Positions 9,865-20,727 of a stretch of DNA of 64,000 nucleotides are shown one piece after another. The stretch comes from Burkholderiales bacterium. GTDB taxonomy: Bacteria; Pseudomonadota; Gammaproteobacteria; Burkholderiales; Burkholderiaceae_C. Position numbers and translations under genes: made by a program. The number at the start of each line of letters is the position of its first letter. Within the stretch, counting starts at the first letter, position 1. The stretch is taken from NCBI GenBank assembly GCA_016191525.1, contig JACPOK010000019.1, positions 682,001 to 746,000 of the forward strand. Reading direction: 5' to 3'. The notes beneath the pieces were generated by a model. It saw only the letters and a list, made by a program, of their open reading frames with translations, was not told the origin of the DNA and did no database searches.

Positions 9865-12675
9865 TCAGCCGGTGTTTCGCAGCCCGGCCGCAATGCCGTT
9901 GATGGAGATGTGGATGCCGCGCTGCGCGCGCTCATCCACCTGGCCCGCACGGTAGCGCCGCACCAGCTCGACCTGCAGGTGGTGCAGCGGGTCGATGTAG
10001 GGAAAGCGGTGGCGGATCGACCGCTGCAGTGACGCATTGCCGGCCAGCCGCTGCTTTTCGCCGGTGACCAGCTGCAGCGCTTCCACCGTCAAATGCCACT
10101 CGGCCTCGACGGCGGTGAAGATGCGCTTGCGAAGCCGCGCATCGGTCACCAGCTCGGCATAGCGCGAGGCCAGCGCCAGATCGCTCTTGGCCAGAACCAT
10201 GTCCATGTTGGACAGCAGCGTACGCAGGAACGGCCACTGCCGGTACATCTTCTGCAGCAGCGCCAGCGCATCCTTGCGCGACTGGCCGCTGCTGCCGTCC
10301 AGGAACTGCCGCACGGCCGAGCCGAAGCCATACCAGCCCGGCAGCGTCAGCCGGCACTGGCCCCAGCTGAAGCCCCAGGGGATGGCGCGCAGGTCTTCGA
10401 TGCGCTGGCTGGCTTTGCGCGATGCGGGGCGCGAGCCGATGTTGAGCTCGGCGATCTCGCGGATCGGCGTGGAGCTGAAGAAGTATTCGTCGAAGCCCGG
10501 GGTCTCGTACACCAGGGCGCGGTAAGAGGCCATGCTCGCCTGCGACAGAACTTCGGCCGCCGCGAGAAACGATTTAGGCGCGGTCTTGGTGGGCTGCAGC
10601 AGCGTGGCTTCCAGCGTGGCGGCCACCAGCGTTTCCAGGTTGCGCCGGCCGATTTCGGGGTTGGCGTACTTGGAGCCAATCACCTCGCCCTGCTCGGTCA
10701 GGCGGATCTGGCCGCGCACCGTGCCCGGCGGCTGCGCCAGGATGGCCTGGTAGCTGGGGCCGCCGCCCCGGCCCACCGTGCCGCCGCGGCCGTGGAACAT
10801 GCGCAGCTGGATGTTGTGGCTGTTGGCGAGTTCGTCGAACAGATCGACCAGCGCGATCTCGGCGCGGTACAGCTCCCAGTTGCTGGTGAAGATGCCGCCA
10901 TCCTTGTTGCTGTCGCTGTAGCCCAGCATGATGTCCTGCTCGCCGCCTGAGCGCTGCACCAGCCGCGCCACGCCCGGCAGCGCGTAGTAGGCACGCATGA
11001 TGGGCGCGGCGTTGCGCAGGTCCTCGATGGTCTCGAACAGCGGCACCACGATCAGGTCGGCCATCGCGCCGTCGTCGATGGTGCCGCGCATGAGGCCCAC
11101 CTCTTTTTGCAGCAGCAGCACCTCCAGCAGGTCGCTCACCGTTTCGGTGTGGCTGATGATGTAGTGGCGGATGGCCTGCGCGCCGTACAGGCCGCGCATC
11201 TGCCGCGCCGCCTCGAAGATGGCCAGCTCGCCGCGCGTGTGCTCGGAATAGGTGGCGTCCACCACCCGCAGCGGCCGCGAATCTTCCAGCAGCTTGAGCA
11301 GCAGCGCGCGCTTGGCCTCTTCATCCAGGCTGGCGTAGCGCGGCTGGATGCGGGCCGTGGCCAGCAGCTCGGCCACCACCAGCTCGTGCTTGTCTGAGCT
11401 TTGCCGCAGGTCCACCGTGGCCAGGTGGAAGCCGAACACTTCGACGGCGCGGATCAGCGGGTGCAGGCGCTGCGCCACCAGCGCCTTGCCGTGGTGGGCC
11501 AGCAGCGAGTCGCGGATGGTCTTCAGGTCCGTGAGGAAGTCATTAGCGTTGAGGTAGGGGTTCTGCGGCGCGACGGCGTGGCGCTCCGCGTCGCCACCGG
11601 TCAGCTTCTTCAGCGTGGCGGCCAGCCGCGAGTAGATGCCGGTGAGCGCGCGGCGGTAGGGCTCGTCCTGGCGGTGCTCGCTGGTGTCGGGCGAGCTTTC
11701 CGACAGCGCCCGCATGCCCGGCGTCACCGTGACCAGCAGGCCCGAGAGCGACAGCTCGGCGCCCAGGTAATGCACCTCGGTGAGGAAGTGGCGCAGCGCC
11801 ACTTCCGACTGCCGGCGCAGCGCGTATTCCAGCGTCTGCGCGCTCACGTTGGGGTTGCCGTCGCGGTCGCCGCCTATCCACTGGCCCATGCGCAGGAAAC
11901 TGGCCACCGGCTGGTTGCCCAGCTCGTTTTCCAGCTCGGCATACAGCTTGGGGATCTCGCGCAGGAAAGTGGCCTCGTAATAGCTGAGGGCGTTCTCGAT
12001 CTCGTCGGCCACCGTGAGCTTGCTGGCGCGCAACAGGCGCGTCTGCCACAGCTGCATCACGCGGGCACGCAGCTGCTGCTCGTTGGCCGCCAGTTCGCGC
12101 GGCGCCAGCGCGTCCTTGGGCAGGGCGCGTGACTTGATTTCGTCGCGCGCGGTGAGCAGCTGCGCGATCTCGCGCTCGGCGTCCAGGATGCTCTTGCGCT
12201 GCACTTCGGTGGGGTGGGCCGTGAGCACCGGCGAAACATGGGCCTGCGCCAGCGTCTGTGAAATGGTGCGCGGCGAGATGCCGGCCCAGCGCAGCCGCGC
12301 CAGCGCCACCTCGATGCTGCCTTCCTGCGTGTCGCCGGCGCGTTCATGCACCGCGCGGCGGCGGATGTGGTGCCGGTCCTCGGCCAGGTTGGCCAGGTGG
12401 CTGAAATAGGTGAAGGCGCGGATCACGCTCACGGTCTGCTCGCCGGACAGCGACTTCAGCAGGCTTTTCAGCGCCTTGTCGGCGTCATGGTCGGCGTCGC
12501 GGCGGAACGCCACCGACAGCTTGCGCACCCGCTCGACCAGCTCGAAGGCTTCCACGCCTTCCTGTTCGCGGATCACGTCGCCCAGGATGCGGCCCAGCAG
12601 GCGGATGTCCTCCACCAGCGGGCGCTCGTTGTCCTTCGCGCGGCGGGAAGGCGAATCGGGGCTGGGCGGCGGCAT
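9865..12675 (-). CDS. ppc: Phosphoenolpyruvate carboxylase
   Basis: 936-residue enzyme that carboxylates PEP to oxaloacetate, replenishing the TCA cycle in the cytoplasm. Signature elements are all present: [13 protein letters not shown] near residue 153 with the catalytic His, [20 protein letters not shown] near 590, the glycine-rich [14 protein letters not shown] loop near 632, and the conserved C-terminal end GLRNTG. Length fits the bacterial family (about 880-960). A GAGGAG ribosome binding site precedes the ATG. The gene is divergent from hemC with an 87-bp gap, an arrangement common in Comamonadaceae. Confidence 0.97.
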   Translation of the reverse strand: MPPPSPDSPSRRAKDNERPLVEDIRLLGRILGDVIREQEGVEAFELVERVRKLSVAFRRDADHDADKALKSLLKSLSGEQTVSVIRAFTYFSHLANLAEDRHHIRRRAVHERAGDTQEGSIEVALARLRWAGISPRTISQTLAQAHVSPVLTAHPTEVQRKSILDAEREIAQLLTARDEIKSRALPKDALAPRELAANEQQLRARVMQLWQTRLLRASKLTVADEIENALSYYEATFLREIPKLYAELENELGNQPVASFLRMGQWIGGDRDGNPNVSAQTLEYALRRQSEVALRHFLTEVHYLGAELSLSGLLVTVTPGMRALSESSPDTSEHRQDEPYRRALTGIYSRLAATLKKLTGGDAERHAVAPQNPYLNANDFLTDLKTIRDSLLAHHGKALVAQRLHPLIRAVEVFGFHLATVDLRQSSDKHELVVAELLATARIQPRYASLDEEAKRALLLKLLEDSRPLRVVDATYSEHTRGELAIFEAARQMRGLYGAQAIRHYIISHTETVSDLLEVLLLQKEVGLMRGTIDDGAMADLIVVPLFETIEDLRNAAPIMRAYYALPGVARLVQRSGGEQDIMLGYSDSNKDGGIFTSNWELYRAEIALVDLFDELANSHNIQLRMFHGRGGTVGRGGGPSYQAILAQPPGTVRGQIRLTEQGEVIGSKYANPEIGRRNLETLVAATLEATLLQPTKTAPKSFLAAAEVLSQASMASYRALVYETPGFDEYFFSSTPIREIAELNIGSRPASRKASQRIEDLRAIPWGFSWGQCRLTLPGWYGFGSAVRQFLDGSSGQSRKDALALLQKMYRQWPFLRTLLSNMDMVLAKSDLALASRYAELVTDARLRKRIFTAVEAEWHLTVEALQLVTGEKQRLAGNASLQRSIRHRFPYIDPLHHLQVELVRRYRAGQVDERAQRGIHISINGIAAGLRNTG

Positions 12676-12762
12676 GTAGGGACTCCTCGTGCGTGCTTAT
12701 TTTTTCGGCAACGCCCATGCTAGCATCGGCTCCCCCTAAAGGATTACAACGGGGTTACGACT

Positions 12763-13665
12763 TTGAGCAAGCTTGTCATCGCAACACGCGAAAGCCGCCT
12801 GGCCCTGTGGCAGGCCAACCATGTGAAGTCGCTGCTGGAGCAGCGCGGACACGAGGTCGCCCTGCTGGGCATGACCACCCGGGGCGACCAGATCCTGGAC
12901 CGCTCCCTGTCCAAGGTGGGCGGCAAGGGCCTGTTCGTCAAGGAGCTGGAGACGGCACTGGAAGAAGGCCGGGCCGACATCGCAGTGCATTCGCTCAAGG
13001 ATGTGCCGATGGACCTGCCCGAAGGCTTCGCGCTGGCCTGCGTGATGGAGCGCGAGGACCCGCGCGATGCGCTGGTCTCGCCAAAATACGCCTCGCTGGC
13101 CGCGCTGCCGCAGGGCGCGGTGGTCGGCACCTCCAGCCTGCGCCGCGTGGTGCTGCTGCGCGCGCTGCGCCCCGACCTGAAGATAGAGCCGCTGCGCGGC
13201 AACCTGGACACGCGGCTGCGCAAGCTCGACGAAGGCCAGTACGACGCCATCGTGCTGGCGGCTGCGGGCCTGATGCGGCTGGGCCTGGCCGCGCGCATCC
13301 GCGAGGTGTTCGAGCCCGCGCAGATGCTGCCCGCAGCGGGGCAGGGCGCGCTGGGCATCGAAACCCGCGCCGGCCGGCTGGACCTGATCGAGCTGCTGGC
13401 GCCGCTGGCCCACCAGGCCACCTGGCTGGCGGTCTCGGCCGAGCGCGCTGTGAGCCGCGCCATGGGTGGCAGTTGCTCCATGCCGCTGGCCGCGCACGCA
13501 CGCTTCTCCGGCGAATACCTGCAGATCAGCGCGGCCTGGGGCGACCCGCAGGGGCCGGCCGACCTGGTGCGTGCCAGCGATGCCAGCGCGGTGGGCAACC
13601 TGGCGCAGGCCGCCACCCTGGGCGCCGACGTCGCCGCGCGGCTTCGCGCCGGCGGCGCGCACTGA
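12763..13665 (+). CDS. hemC: Hydroxymethylbilane synthase (porphobilinogen deaminase)
   Basis: 300-residue cytoplasmic enzyme that joins four porphobilinogens into hydroxymethylbilane in tetrapyrrole synthesis. The N-terminus [12 protein letters not shown] and the cofactor-attachment motif [13 protein letters not shown] are present; the dipyrromethane Cys is residue 238. The start is TTG at 12763 (protein [11 protein letters not shown]); no better ATG lies nearby and the family normally begins this way. First gene of a hemC-hemD-hemX-hemY run on the plus strand. Confidence 0.96.
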   Translation: MSKLVIATRESRLALWQANHVKSLLEQRGHEVALLGMTTRGDQILDRSLSKVGGKGLFVKELETALEEGRADIAVHSLKDVPMDLPEGFALACVMEREDPRDALVSPKYASLAALPQGAVVGTSSLRRVVLLRALRPDLKIEPLRGNLDTRLRKLDEGQYDAIVLAAAGLMRLGLAARIREVFEPAQMLPAAGQGALGIETRAGRLDLIELLAPLAHQATWLAVSAERAVSRAMGGSCSMPLAAHARFSGEYLQISAAWGDPQGPADLVRASDASAVGNLAQAATLGADVAARLRAGGAH

Positions 13666-13677
13666 AGCGGGCGCGCC

Positions 13678-14460
13678 GTGCGCGTCGTCGTCACCCGGCC
13701 GCAGCGCGAAGCGGCGCCATGGCTCGAAGCGCTGCGGGCGCGCGGGCTTGAAACGCTGGCGCTGCCGCTGATTGAAATCCGGCCAGCCGCCGATGCGGCC
13801 GCGCTGCAAAAAGCCCGTGAAGCGCTGCCAGGCTACGCCGCCGCCATGTTCGTCAGCGCCAATGCCGTGAATCATTTTTCAGAGGCAAATCGGCCTGCAG
13901 AGCGCACCAATAGTGCGTGGGCAGCTATCAAAACGAGAGCATGGGCCACCGGCCCAGGCACCCGCCAGGCCCTGTTGGACTGCGGCTGGCCGGCCGCACA
14001 AGTGGATGCGCCGCCCGACGACGCGCCACGTTTCGACTCGGAAGCACTGTGGCAGGGCGTGGCCTCGCAGGTGACGGCGGGCGACCGGGTGCTGGTCGTG
14101 CGCGGCGGTGATGCGGCCGGGAACAGCAGCGGCCGCGACTGGCTGGCCGACCAATTGCTGGCCGCGGGCGCTGTGGTGGACCGGGTGGTGGCGTACACGC
14201 GCCATGCACCGCGGTTTGGTGCGCAGGAGGCCGATGCCGCGCGGCAGGCGGCCGCTGATGGCTCGGCCTGGCTGTTCAGCAGCTCGGAGGCGATCGCCAA
14301 CCTGCTGGCCTGGCTGCCGCGGCAGCAGTGGGCCGCGGCCCGCGCCGTCGCCACCCACCCGCGCATCGCGCAGGCCGCGCGCGACGCGGGTTTCGGTGTT
14401 GTTTGCGAGTCACGGCCTGCCCTGGCCGATGTAGTGGCGTCGATAGAATCGTTGCGATGA
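13678..14460 (+). CDS. hemD: Uroporphyrinogen-III synthase
   Basis: 260-residue enzyme that closes and inverts ring D of hydroxymethylbilane to give uroporphyrinogen III. The GTG start 12 bases after hemC gives MRVVVTRPQREAAPW, a typical HemD beginning; FVSANAV and ATGPGTRQAL are also typical. Between these last two motifs the protein carries an unusual segment (about residues 66-90) encoded by a copy of a short palindromic repeat in reverse orientation. The frame stays open, so the gene is probably functional with a lengthened loop. The stop overlaps the hemX ATG. Confidence 0.93.
   Translation: MRVVVTRPQREAAPWLEALRARGLETLALPLIEIRPAADAAALQKAREALPGYAAAMFVSANAVNHFSEANRPAERTNSAWAAIKTRAWATGPGTRQALLDCGWPAAQVDAPPDDAPRFDSEALWQGVASQVTAGDRVLVVRGGDAAGNSSGRDWLADQLLAAGAVVDRVVAYTRHAPRFGAQEADAARQAAADGSAWLFSSSEAIANLLAWLPRQQWAAARAVATHPRIAQAARDAGFGVVCESRPALADVVASIESLR
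13875..13940 (-). repeat. Palindromic repeat, copy 1 (inside hemD)
   Basis: Read on the minus strand this shows the core GATAGCTGCCCACGCAC, then five bases, then GTGCGCTCTGCAGG, ending in CTCTGAAAA. It matches the copies at 33342 and 44577. The centre is a CGCAC/GTGCG stem around a variable 5-base loop (TATTG here). It is inserted in frame in hemD. Confidence 0.75.
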
Positions 14461-15515
14461 ACCCGCAGCCCTCCCCGGAGACGACCCCCGCCACGGTGCC
14501 CGTGGTGGAAAGCGGCGGCTGGAGGCCACCCGCAGCGGCTGTGACGCGCACCCAGTTTTTCGCGGTGGTTCTGCTGGCCGGCGTTTCGCTGGTGGCCAGC
14601 TTCATGCTGTGGCAAAAGCTCAGCACCATCCAGGAGCAGCTGGCGCGGCAAAGCGCCGACTCGGGCGCGCAGGCCATCGAGGCGCGCACGCTGGCGCGGC
14701 AGGCGCAGGAGCAGGCCCGCGACACGGCGGCGCGCCAGGCAATTGCCGAGACGCGCCTGTCCGAAGTGGCGCTGCAGCGCAGCCAGCTCGAGGAGCTGAT
14801 GCAGAGCCTGTCACGCTCGCGCGATGAGAATCTGGTGGTGGACATCGAATCGGCGCTGCGGCTGGCCCAGCAGCAGGCCCAGATCGCGGGCAGCGTGGAG
14901 CCGCTGCTGGCGGCCTTGCGCACCGCCGACCAGCGGCTGGCGCGCGCCGCGCAGCCCCGGCTGGCACGCCTGCGCGCCGCCATCGTGCGCGACATCGACC
15001 GCATCCGCGCCGCCAGCGTCACCGACGTGCCGGGCCTGATGGGCAAGCTGGATGAACTGACGCGGCAGATCGACGAGCTGCCGCTGGCCAATGCGGTGGC
15101 CGCGAGCAACGCCGCGGCTTCGCTGCAGAAGCTGCCGCCCGCGCCCGAGCCCACCTGGTGGCGGCGCAGCCTGGGCCTGCTGCGCGAAGAAGCGCGCGGC
15201 CTGGTGCGCGTGAGCCGCATCGACCAGCCGGAAGCCGTGCTGCTGGCGCCGGAGCAGGCTTTTTTCCTGCGTGAAAACCTGAAGCTCAAGCTGCTGAACG
15301 CGCGGCTGGGCCTGCTCGCGCGGCAGAACGAGTCGGCCCGCGCCGATGCGGCGGCGGCGGCAGCGGCGCTGAACAAGTATTTCGACCCCACCGCTCGCAA
15401 GACGCAGGTGGCGGCGGGGCTGCTGCAGCAGGTGCAGGCCCAGATGAAGGCCGTGGAACTGCCCCGCGTGGACGAGACGCTGGCGGCACTCGCAACTTCG
15501 GCTGCAGGCCGCTAG
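14457..15515 (+). CDS. hemX: HemX-like membrane protein (uroporphyrinogen-III C-methyltransferase family annotation)
   Basis: 352 residues. It has a short cytoplasmic Pro-rich N-terminus, one membrane helix at residues 34-52 (FFAVVLLAGVSLVASFMLW), then an Ala/Gln/Arg-rich coiled-coil and helical periplasmic region rich in DQRLARAAQPRLARLR-type heptads. HemX proteins are encoded between hemD and hemY and are often annotated as methyltransferases, but this type lacks a SAM-methylase fold; the role in haem synthesis is unproven. The ATG at 14457 overlaps the hemD TGA, and this start removes the upstream out-of-family residues of the longer reading frame. Confidence 0.88.
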   Translation: MNPQPSPETTPATVPVVESGGWRPPAAAVTRTQFFAVVLLAGVSLVASFMLWQKLSTIQEQLARQSADSGAQAIEARTLARQAQEQARDTAARQAIAETRLSEVALQRSQLEELMQSLSRSRDENLVVDIESALRLAQQQAQIAGSVEPLLAALRTADQRLARAAQPRLARLRAAIVRDIDRIRAASVTDVPGLMGKLDELTRQIDELPLANAVAASNAAASLQKLPPAPEPTWWRRSLGLLREEARGLVRVSRIDQPEAVLLAPEQAFFLRENLKLKLLNARLGLLARQNESARADAAAAAAALNKYFDPTARKTQVAAGLLQQVQAQMKAVELPRVDETLAALATSAAGR

Positions 15516-15526
15516 AGGCGTCAGCG

Positions 15527-16780
15527 ATGCGCGCGGCACTCTGGCTCCTGGCCCTGTTCGGCGTGGCGGTGGCCATCGCGCTGTTCGCCGGCAACAACCA
15601 GGGCACGGTTACCCTGTTCTGGCCGCCCTACCGGCTGGACCTGTCGCTCAACCTGGTGCTGCTGCTGCTGTTCGCGGCCTTTGTTTTCCTGTACGCCGCG
15701 CTGGGCGCGATGGCCGCGCTGTTCGACCTGCCGCGCCAGGCGCTGCGCTGGCGCGCGCAGCAGAAGGAGCGCGCGATGCATGGCTCGCTGCTGGATGCGA
15801 TGTCGCACCTGCTGGCGGGGCGCTTCATCCGCGCGCGCAAGTCGGCCGATGCGGCGCTGGTGCAGGAGAAGTCGCTGGCTTCGGGCGGCGGGCACCCGGC
15901 CAATGGCGCGCAGCTGCGGACCCTGGCGCACCTGCTGGCCGCCGAGAGCGCGCAGGCGCTGCAGGACCGCAGCGCGCGCGAGGAACACCTCAAGCTCGCG
16001 CTGGACGAGGCTTCCTCGCGCGATGCGCAGGAGACCCGCGAAGGCGCGCTGATGCGCGCCGCGCGCTGGTCGCTGGACGACCGCGACCCCGCCGCCGCGA
16101 TGGCCTGGCTGAAAGAGCTGCCGCAGGGCGCGGCGCGCCGCACGGTGGCGCTGCGCATGAAGCTCAAGGCGACGCGGCTGGCGCGCCAGACGGGCGAGGC
16201 GCTGGAGACCGCGCGCCTGCTGGCCAAGCACCGCGCGTTCTCCGCCGGCGCCGCGCAGAGCATCGTGCGCGGCCTGGCGATCGACCTGCTGAACGGTGCG
16301 CACGACACCGCGCAGCTGCAGCGGGCCTGGGCTTCACTGGAGCCGGCCGAGCGGCTGATGCCGGAGCTGGGCATCCACGCCGCGCAGCGGCTGGCCAACC
16401 TGGGCGGCGATGCGCATCTGGCGCGCGACTGGCTGGTGCCGGTGTGGGAGCGCCAGGCCGAACTGGGCGACAGCCTGAAGGTGAAGCTGGTGCGCGCGCT
16501 GGAAGACGGGCTGGATTCCCTGGACGGGGCCTGGCTGGCGCGCATCGAGGCGGCGCAGCGCGCCAATCCGCGCGACGACACCTTACAGTACCTGGCCGGC
16601 ATGGCCTGCATGAAGCGGCAGCTGTGGGGCAAGGCCCAGCAGTTGCTCACCCAGGCTGCCCTGGGCCTGCAGGACGCGCGATTGCACCGCAATGCGTGGC
16701 GGGCACTGGCGCGCCTGGCCGAAGAACGCGGCGATGCCGAAGCGGCGCAGCTCGCATACAAACAAGCAGCCACCGAATGA
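15527..16780 (+). CDS. hemY: HemY protein (TPR-containing inner-membrane protein)
   Basis: 417 residues with the HemY_N layout: two N-terminal membrane segments (about 3-20 and 40-62), then a helical TPR-like region to the end, including LAGMACMKRQLWGKAQQLL and the repeat-like EERGDAEAAQLAYKQA. Proteobacterial HemY of this type is distinct from the Bacillus protoporphyrinogen oxidase of the same name; the precise role in haem metabolism is not settled. It starts 11 bases after hemX and its stop overlaps the next ATG, so it belongs to the hemCDXY transcript. Confidence 0.9.
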   Translation: MRAALWLLALFGVAVAIALFAGNNQGTVTLFWPPYRLDLSLNLVLLLLFAAFVFLYAALGAMAALFDLPRQALRWRAQQKERAMHGSLLDAMSHLLAGRFIRARKSADAALVQEKSLASGGGHPANGAQLRTLAHLLAAESAQALQDRSAREEHLKLALDEASSRDAQETREGALMRAARWSLDDRDPAAAMAWLKELPQGAARRTVALRMKLKATRLARQTGEALETARLLAKHRAFSAGAAQSIVRGLAIDLLNGAHDTAQLQRAWASLEPAERLMPELGIHAAQRLANLGGDAHLARDWLVPVWERQAELGDSLKVKLVRALEDGLDSLDGAWLARIEAAQRANPRDDTLQYLAGMACMKRQLWGKAQQLLTQAALGLQDARLHRNAWRALARLAEERGDAEAAQLAYKQAATE

Positions 16781-17610
16781 CCTCACGTTTGACCGCGGCC
16801 CTGTCGGCCGTGCCCCTGGCGCTGGCGGCAATGGGCGCGCAAGCGCACGACAGCTGGCTGAGCCCTTCGCGCAACGCGGCGCCGCCCGGCGTGGCGGCGG
16901 TGGAAGCCACCACCGGCACGCGCTACCCCGTGCCCGACGTGAACCCCACGTTCGGCGCGCTGATCCGCCCGAACTGCAATGACGGGCGCGGCCGGGTGCT
17001 GGCGCTCAAGCCTTTCAACGACCAGCCGCGCTGGCTGGAACTGCGCGCCACGGCGCTCAGCCGCACCGAGCCCGCGCTCTCGTGCTGGTCGGAGATCAAG
17101 GCGTTTGACATCGAGCTGCAGCCGGCCATCGTGCAGATCTACCTGGACGAGATCCGGGCCTCGGCCGCCCAGCGCGCCGCCTGGGCCGACCTTCAGGCGC
17201 GCGGCAAGCCATGGCTGGAGAGCTACCGCAAGCTGATGCGCATCGAGCTGGCCGCCGCGGCCTCGGCCACGCCGGCGCAGCGCGCGGCCACGCGCAAACC
17301 GGTCGGGATGGACCTGGAACTGGTGGTGCTGGGCGATGCGGCCGTGGCCGTGGGCCAGCCGCTGGAATTCCAGCTGTTGCGCGATGGCAAGCCGCTGCCG
17401 AACTTTCCGCTGGAGCTGATCAGCGAGCGCAGCAAGATCGGCATCTGGCGCGACACCGACAGCGAAGGCAAGGTGCGCCACACGCTGCCCTTCCCGGGCA
17501 ACTGGCTGCTGCGCGGCACGGACCTGCGCCTTTCGGCGCAGAAGCCCGACTTCTGGGAAAGCCGCTTCGTGACGCTGGCGGTCGAGGTCGTCCCCGCCCG
17601 CCAGCCCTGA
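16777..17610 (+). CDS. Exported DUF4198-like protein
   Basis: 277 residues with a clear signal peptide (MTSRLTAALSAVPLALAA, predicted cleavage after AQA) followed by HDSWLSPS, the N-terminus seen in DUF4198 proteins. Members resemble periplasmic components found with nickel/cobalt uptake systems, where an N-terminal HD/HE motif may bind metal. The C-terminal half (from about 180) looks like a beta-sandwich with VGQPLEFQLLRDGKPLPNF and a final GTDLRLSAQKPDFWESRF. The ATG overlaps the hemY stop, so it is probably co-transcribed with the hem genes. Metal binding is inference only. Confidence 0.72.
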   Translation: MTSRLTAALSAVPLALAAMGAQAHDSWLSPSRNAAPPGVAAVEATTGTRYPVPDVNPTFGALIRPNCNDGRGRVLALKPFNDQPRWLELRATALSRTEPALSCWSEIKAFDIELQPAIVQIYLDEIRASAAQRAAWADLQARGKPWLESYRKLMRIELAAAASATPAQRAATRKPVGMDLELVVLGDAAVAVGQPLEFQLLRDGKPLPNFPLELISERSKIGIWRDTDSEGKVRHTLPFPGNWLLRGTDLRLSAQKPDFWESRFVTLAVEVVPARQP

Positions 17611-17613
17611 CGA

Positions 17614-20600
17614 TCAGGCCTTGTCCTGCTGCTCGAAGGGCAGCGTCATCTCGCGCAGGTCGCGCTTGGTTTCCACCAGCACCAGCGGGCCTTCATCGGC
17701 CACGATGGTGGCGGGGCGCTCACGCGGCAGGTGGGCGGCCTTGGGCTCGGCAGCAATCGCAGCCTGCACGGCGGCGATCTTTGCCGCATCGGAGTTGACC
17801 CACTGCAGGCCTGAACCTTCAGCCACCTGGGCCAGCTCGGCGACAGGCAGGGCGAAGGCGCTGACCTTGGGCAGGCCGGCAGCTTGCGGCTGCTGGGCGG
17901 GCGCTGCGGGGGCGGCAACGGGAGCCTGCATCACGGGTGCCGGCGCGGGCGCGGCAACCGGCGGACGCTGCTCGCGGACCGGTTCCGCGCGGGCTGCCGA
18001 TTCGGCGGCGATCGACTCTTCGGTGGCGAAGCCCGTGGCGTAGCGCGGGCGCTCGGCCGGCTGCTGCTCCATCGCGGGCTGCTGCGTCATCGGCTGGGCG
18101 GCGGCTGCGGCGGCTTGCGGCGCGCCGTCTTCCTCGTGCGGGCGTTGCTCGCCGCGCTCGCGGCGGTCGCGGCCATAACGATCGCGTGGGCGGCGGTCGC
18201 GGCGCTGCTCGTCACCGTCGGCAGCGGGACGCTGGCCTTCGGGATGGGCGTGCGATTCCAGCACCGCATCGGTTGCGGGCATCTGGTGGTCGCCCGACTC
18301 GGCCACGGCCGACACGGAACCGGCCGCTGCGGCCAGGTTCTGCGCCTGCAGCGCTTCGTCAACCGGCTGGCCCTGCTCGGGGCGCGGGCCGCGGCCATTG
18401 CGGCCGTCACCACGCTCACCGCGCTCACCGCCACGGTCGCCACCGCGTTCACGGCGGCCTTCGCCGCGCTCACCGCCGCGCTCACCGCCGCGCTCACGCC
18501 GGCCCTCGCCGCGGGGACCGCGGTCCTGGCGCGGCTGCTCGCCGGCATTCACGTTTTCAGCACCCGGCTGCTGGCCTGCTGCCGCTGCATCGGCCGGCAT
18601 GCGGGCTTCGCCGTCGCGGCGCTCACCGCGTTCGCGGTTGCCACGCCCGTCACCGCGGCCTTCACCGCGGTCCTGGCGTTCGCGGCGCGGCTGCTCACCG
18701 TCGCGGCCACGGCCTTCGTTGTTGCGCGGCTGGCCTTCGGCGCCTTCGGCGCGGGCCGGCTCGCGGCCTTCGCGGTTCTCGCGGCCTTCACGGTCGCCGC
18801 CGCGGCCGCCACGGCCGCCCCTTCCACGTCCTTCGCGGCCTTCGCCACCCCGGCCTTCACCGCGGCGTCCATCACGGCGCTCGCCATCACGGCCGCCGCG
18901 GCCGCCCTGGCCCGGCTGGCCATCACGGCGTTCTTCCTTCTTCGGTTCCGCCACAGGAGCGGCTTTCGGGGCCGGCGCACTGGAGGCGCCGAACAGGCCC
19001 TTGATCCAGCCCATGAAGCCGGTCTCAGCGGGTGCCGGTGCGGGTGCGGCCGCCACGGCCGGCGCGCGGGCCACTGGTTCGGCTGCCTTCACCGGTTCGG
19101 GCCTGGGCACGACGATAGGTGCGGGTGCATCCGGCAGCACGCCCTTGATCACCGGCTCCTGCTTGTTGGCGCGCTCGTGCGAGCGGCGCGTCACGGTGGT
19201 CGGGTCTTCGATTTCCTCGGCCATGTGGTAGCTGGCCTGCAGGTTGTCCAGGCGCGGGTCGTCGTGCTTCAGGCGCTCCAGCCGGTAGTTGGGCGTTTCC
19301 AGCGTCTTGTTGGGGACCATGATCACCGACAGGCGCTGCTTCAGTTCGATCTTGGCGATCTCGGTGCGCTTTTCGTTCAGCAGGAACGAGGCGACTTCCA
19401 CCGGCACCTGGACGTGCACGGCGGCCGTGCCGTCCTTCATCGACTCTTCCTGGATGATCCGCAGGATCTGCAGGGCCGAGCTTTCCGTGTCGCGGATGTG
19501 GCCGTGGCCGCCGCAGCGCGGGCAGGGGATGGAGGCGCCTTCGGACAGGGCCGGGCGCAGGCGCTGGCGGCTCATTTCCATCAGGCCGAACTTGCTGATG
19601 GTGCCGAACTGCACGCGGGCGCGGTCCTGCCGCAGCGCGTCGCGCAGGCGGTTTTCCACTTCGCGGCGGTTCTTCGACTCTTCCATGTCGATGAAGTCGA
19701 TGACGATCAGGCCGCCCAGGTCGCGCAGGCGCATCTGGCGCGCCACTTCGTCGGCGGCTTCCAGGTTGGTGCGGGTGGCCGTCTCCTCGATGTCGCCGCC
19801 CTTGATGGCGCGGGCCGAGTTGACGTCGATGGAGACCAGCGCTTCGGTGTGGTCGATCACCACCACTCCGCCGGAGGGCAGCTTCACCTCACGCGCGTAG
19901 GCCGATTCGATCTGGTGCTCGATCTGGAAGCGGGAAAACAGCGGCGCGTCGTCGCGGTAGCGCTTCACGCGGGCGGCATGCTCGGGCATCACGTGGGCCA
20001 TGAACTGCTGGGCCTGCTCGTAGATGTCGTCGGTGTCGATCAGCACGTCGCCGATGTCGTGGTTGAAGTAGTCGCGGATCGCGCGGATCACCAGCGACGA
20101 TTCCTGGTAGATCAGGAAGGCGCCTTTGGCGCCCTTGGAGGCGCCTTCGATCGCGCCCCACAGCTTGAGCAGGTAGTTCAGGTCCCACTGCAGTTCGGGC
20201 GCGCTGCGGCCGATGCCGGCGGTGCGCGCGATGATGGACATGCCGTTGGGGTACTCCAGCTGGTCCATGTTCTCCTTGAGCTCGGCCCGGTCCTCGCCCT
20301 CGATGCGGCGGCTGACGCCACCGCCGCGCGGGTTGTTGGGCATGAGCACCACATAGCGGCCGGCCAGCGAGATGAAGGTGGTCAGGGCCGCGCCCTTGTT
20401 GCCGCGCTCTTCCTTCTCGACCTGGACCAGCAGTTCCTGGCCTTCCTTGATCGCATCGCTGATGCGGGCCTGGGAGACGGAGACGCCTTGCTGGAAGTAC
20501 TGCTTGGAGATTTCCTTGAACGGCAGGAAGCCGTGGCGGTCTTCGCCGTAGTCGACGAAGCAGGCTTCGAGCGAAGGCTCGACCCGCGTCACGACGGCCT

Positions 20601-20727
20601 TGTAGATATTGCCCTTGCGCTGTTCGCGCCCTTCGATCTCGATTTCGTAGTCGAGGAGCTTTTGCCCGTCGACGATGGCCAGCCGGCGTTCTTCCGGCTG
20701 CGTGGCATTGATCAGCATGCGCTTCAT
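17614..20727 (-). CDS. rne: Ribonuclease E
   Basis: 1037-residue endoribonuclease, core of the RNA degradosome and of rRNA/tRNA maturation. The N-terminal catalytic part has the S1 domain (about 35-120), the DNase-I-like site with [11 protein letters not shown] near residue 300 and VIDFIDM near 345, and the zinc-link CPRCGG near 404, all at nearly the positions of E. coli RNase E. The C-terminal half is disordered; about residues 600-780 are an Arg/Gly/Asp-rich tract of RGG-like repeats. The reading frame extends upstream to 20859, but the start [10 protein letters not shown] at 20727 has an AGGTGA site and is the family start. Confidence 0.95.
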   Translation of the reverse strand: MKRMLINATQPEERRLAIVDGQKLLDYEIEIEGREQRKGNIYKAVVTRVEPSLEACFVDYGEDRHGFLPFKEISKQYFQQGVSVSQARISDAIKEGQELLVQVEKEERGNKGAALTTFISLAGRYVVLMPNNPRGGGVSRRIEGEDRAELKENMDQLEYPNGMSIIARTAGIGRSAPELQWDLNYLLKLWGAIEGASKGAKGAFLIYQESSLVIRAIRDYFNHDIGDVLIDTDDIYEQAQQFMAHVMPEHAARVKRYRDDAPLFSRFQIEHQIESAYAREVKLPSGGVVVIDHTEALVSIDVNSARAIKGGDIEETATRTNLEAADEVARQMRLRDLGGLIVIDFIDMEESKNRREVENRLRDALRQDRARVQFGTISKFGLMEMSRQRLRPALSEGASIPCPRCGGHGHIRDTESSALQILRIIQEESMKDGTAAVHVQVPVEVASFLLNEKRTEIAKIELKQRLSVIMVPNKTLETPNYRLERLKHDDPRLDNLQASYHMAEEIEDPTTVTRRSHERANKQEPVIKGVLPDAPAPIVVPRPEPVKAAEPVARAPAVAAAPAPAPAETGFMGWIKGLFGASSAPAPKAAPVAEPKKEERRDGQPGQGGRGGRDGERRDGRRGEGRGGEGREGRGRGGRGGRGGDREGRENREGREPARAEGAEGQPRNNEGRGRDGEQPRRERQDRGEGRGDGRGNRERGERRDGEARMPADAAAAGQQPGAENVNAGEQPRQDRGPRGEGRRERGGERGGERGEGRRERGGDRGGERGERGDGRNGRGPRPEQGQPVDEALQAQNLAAAAGSVSAVAESGDHQMPATDAVLESHAHPEGQRPAADGDEQRRDRRPRDRYGRDRRERGEQRPHEEDGAPQAAAAAAQPMTQQPAMEQQPAERPRYATGFATEESIAAESAARAEPVREQRPPVAAPAPAPVMQAPVAAPAAPAQQPQAAGLPKVSAFALPVAELAQVAEGSGLQWVNSDAAKIAAVQAAIAAEPKAAHLPRERPATIVADEGPLVLVETKRDLREMTLPFEQQDKA
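18390..18930. repeat. Low-complexity RGG-type coding repeat within rne
   Basis: Internal direct repeats of GGTGAGCGC-like units encode [14 protein letters not shown] and [10 protein letters not shown] patterns on the minus strand. They account for the unusual sequence and the long open antisense frames here. In RNase E this region is a flexible RNA-binding and partner-binding scaffold. Confidence 0.8.

Noticed and set aside
13678..14460. hemD as a pseudogene because of the inserted repeat
   Set aside because: The reading frame is intact and the flanking motifs are conserved.
18390..18930. Repeat array resembling a CRISPR or tandem repeat locus
   Set aside because: Units are short, in frame and encode the RGG tract of RNase E; there are no uniform repeats with unique spacers.
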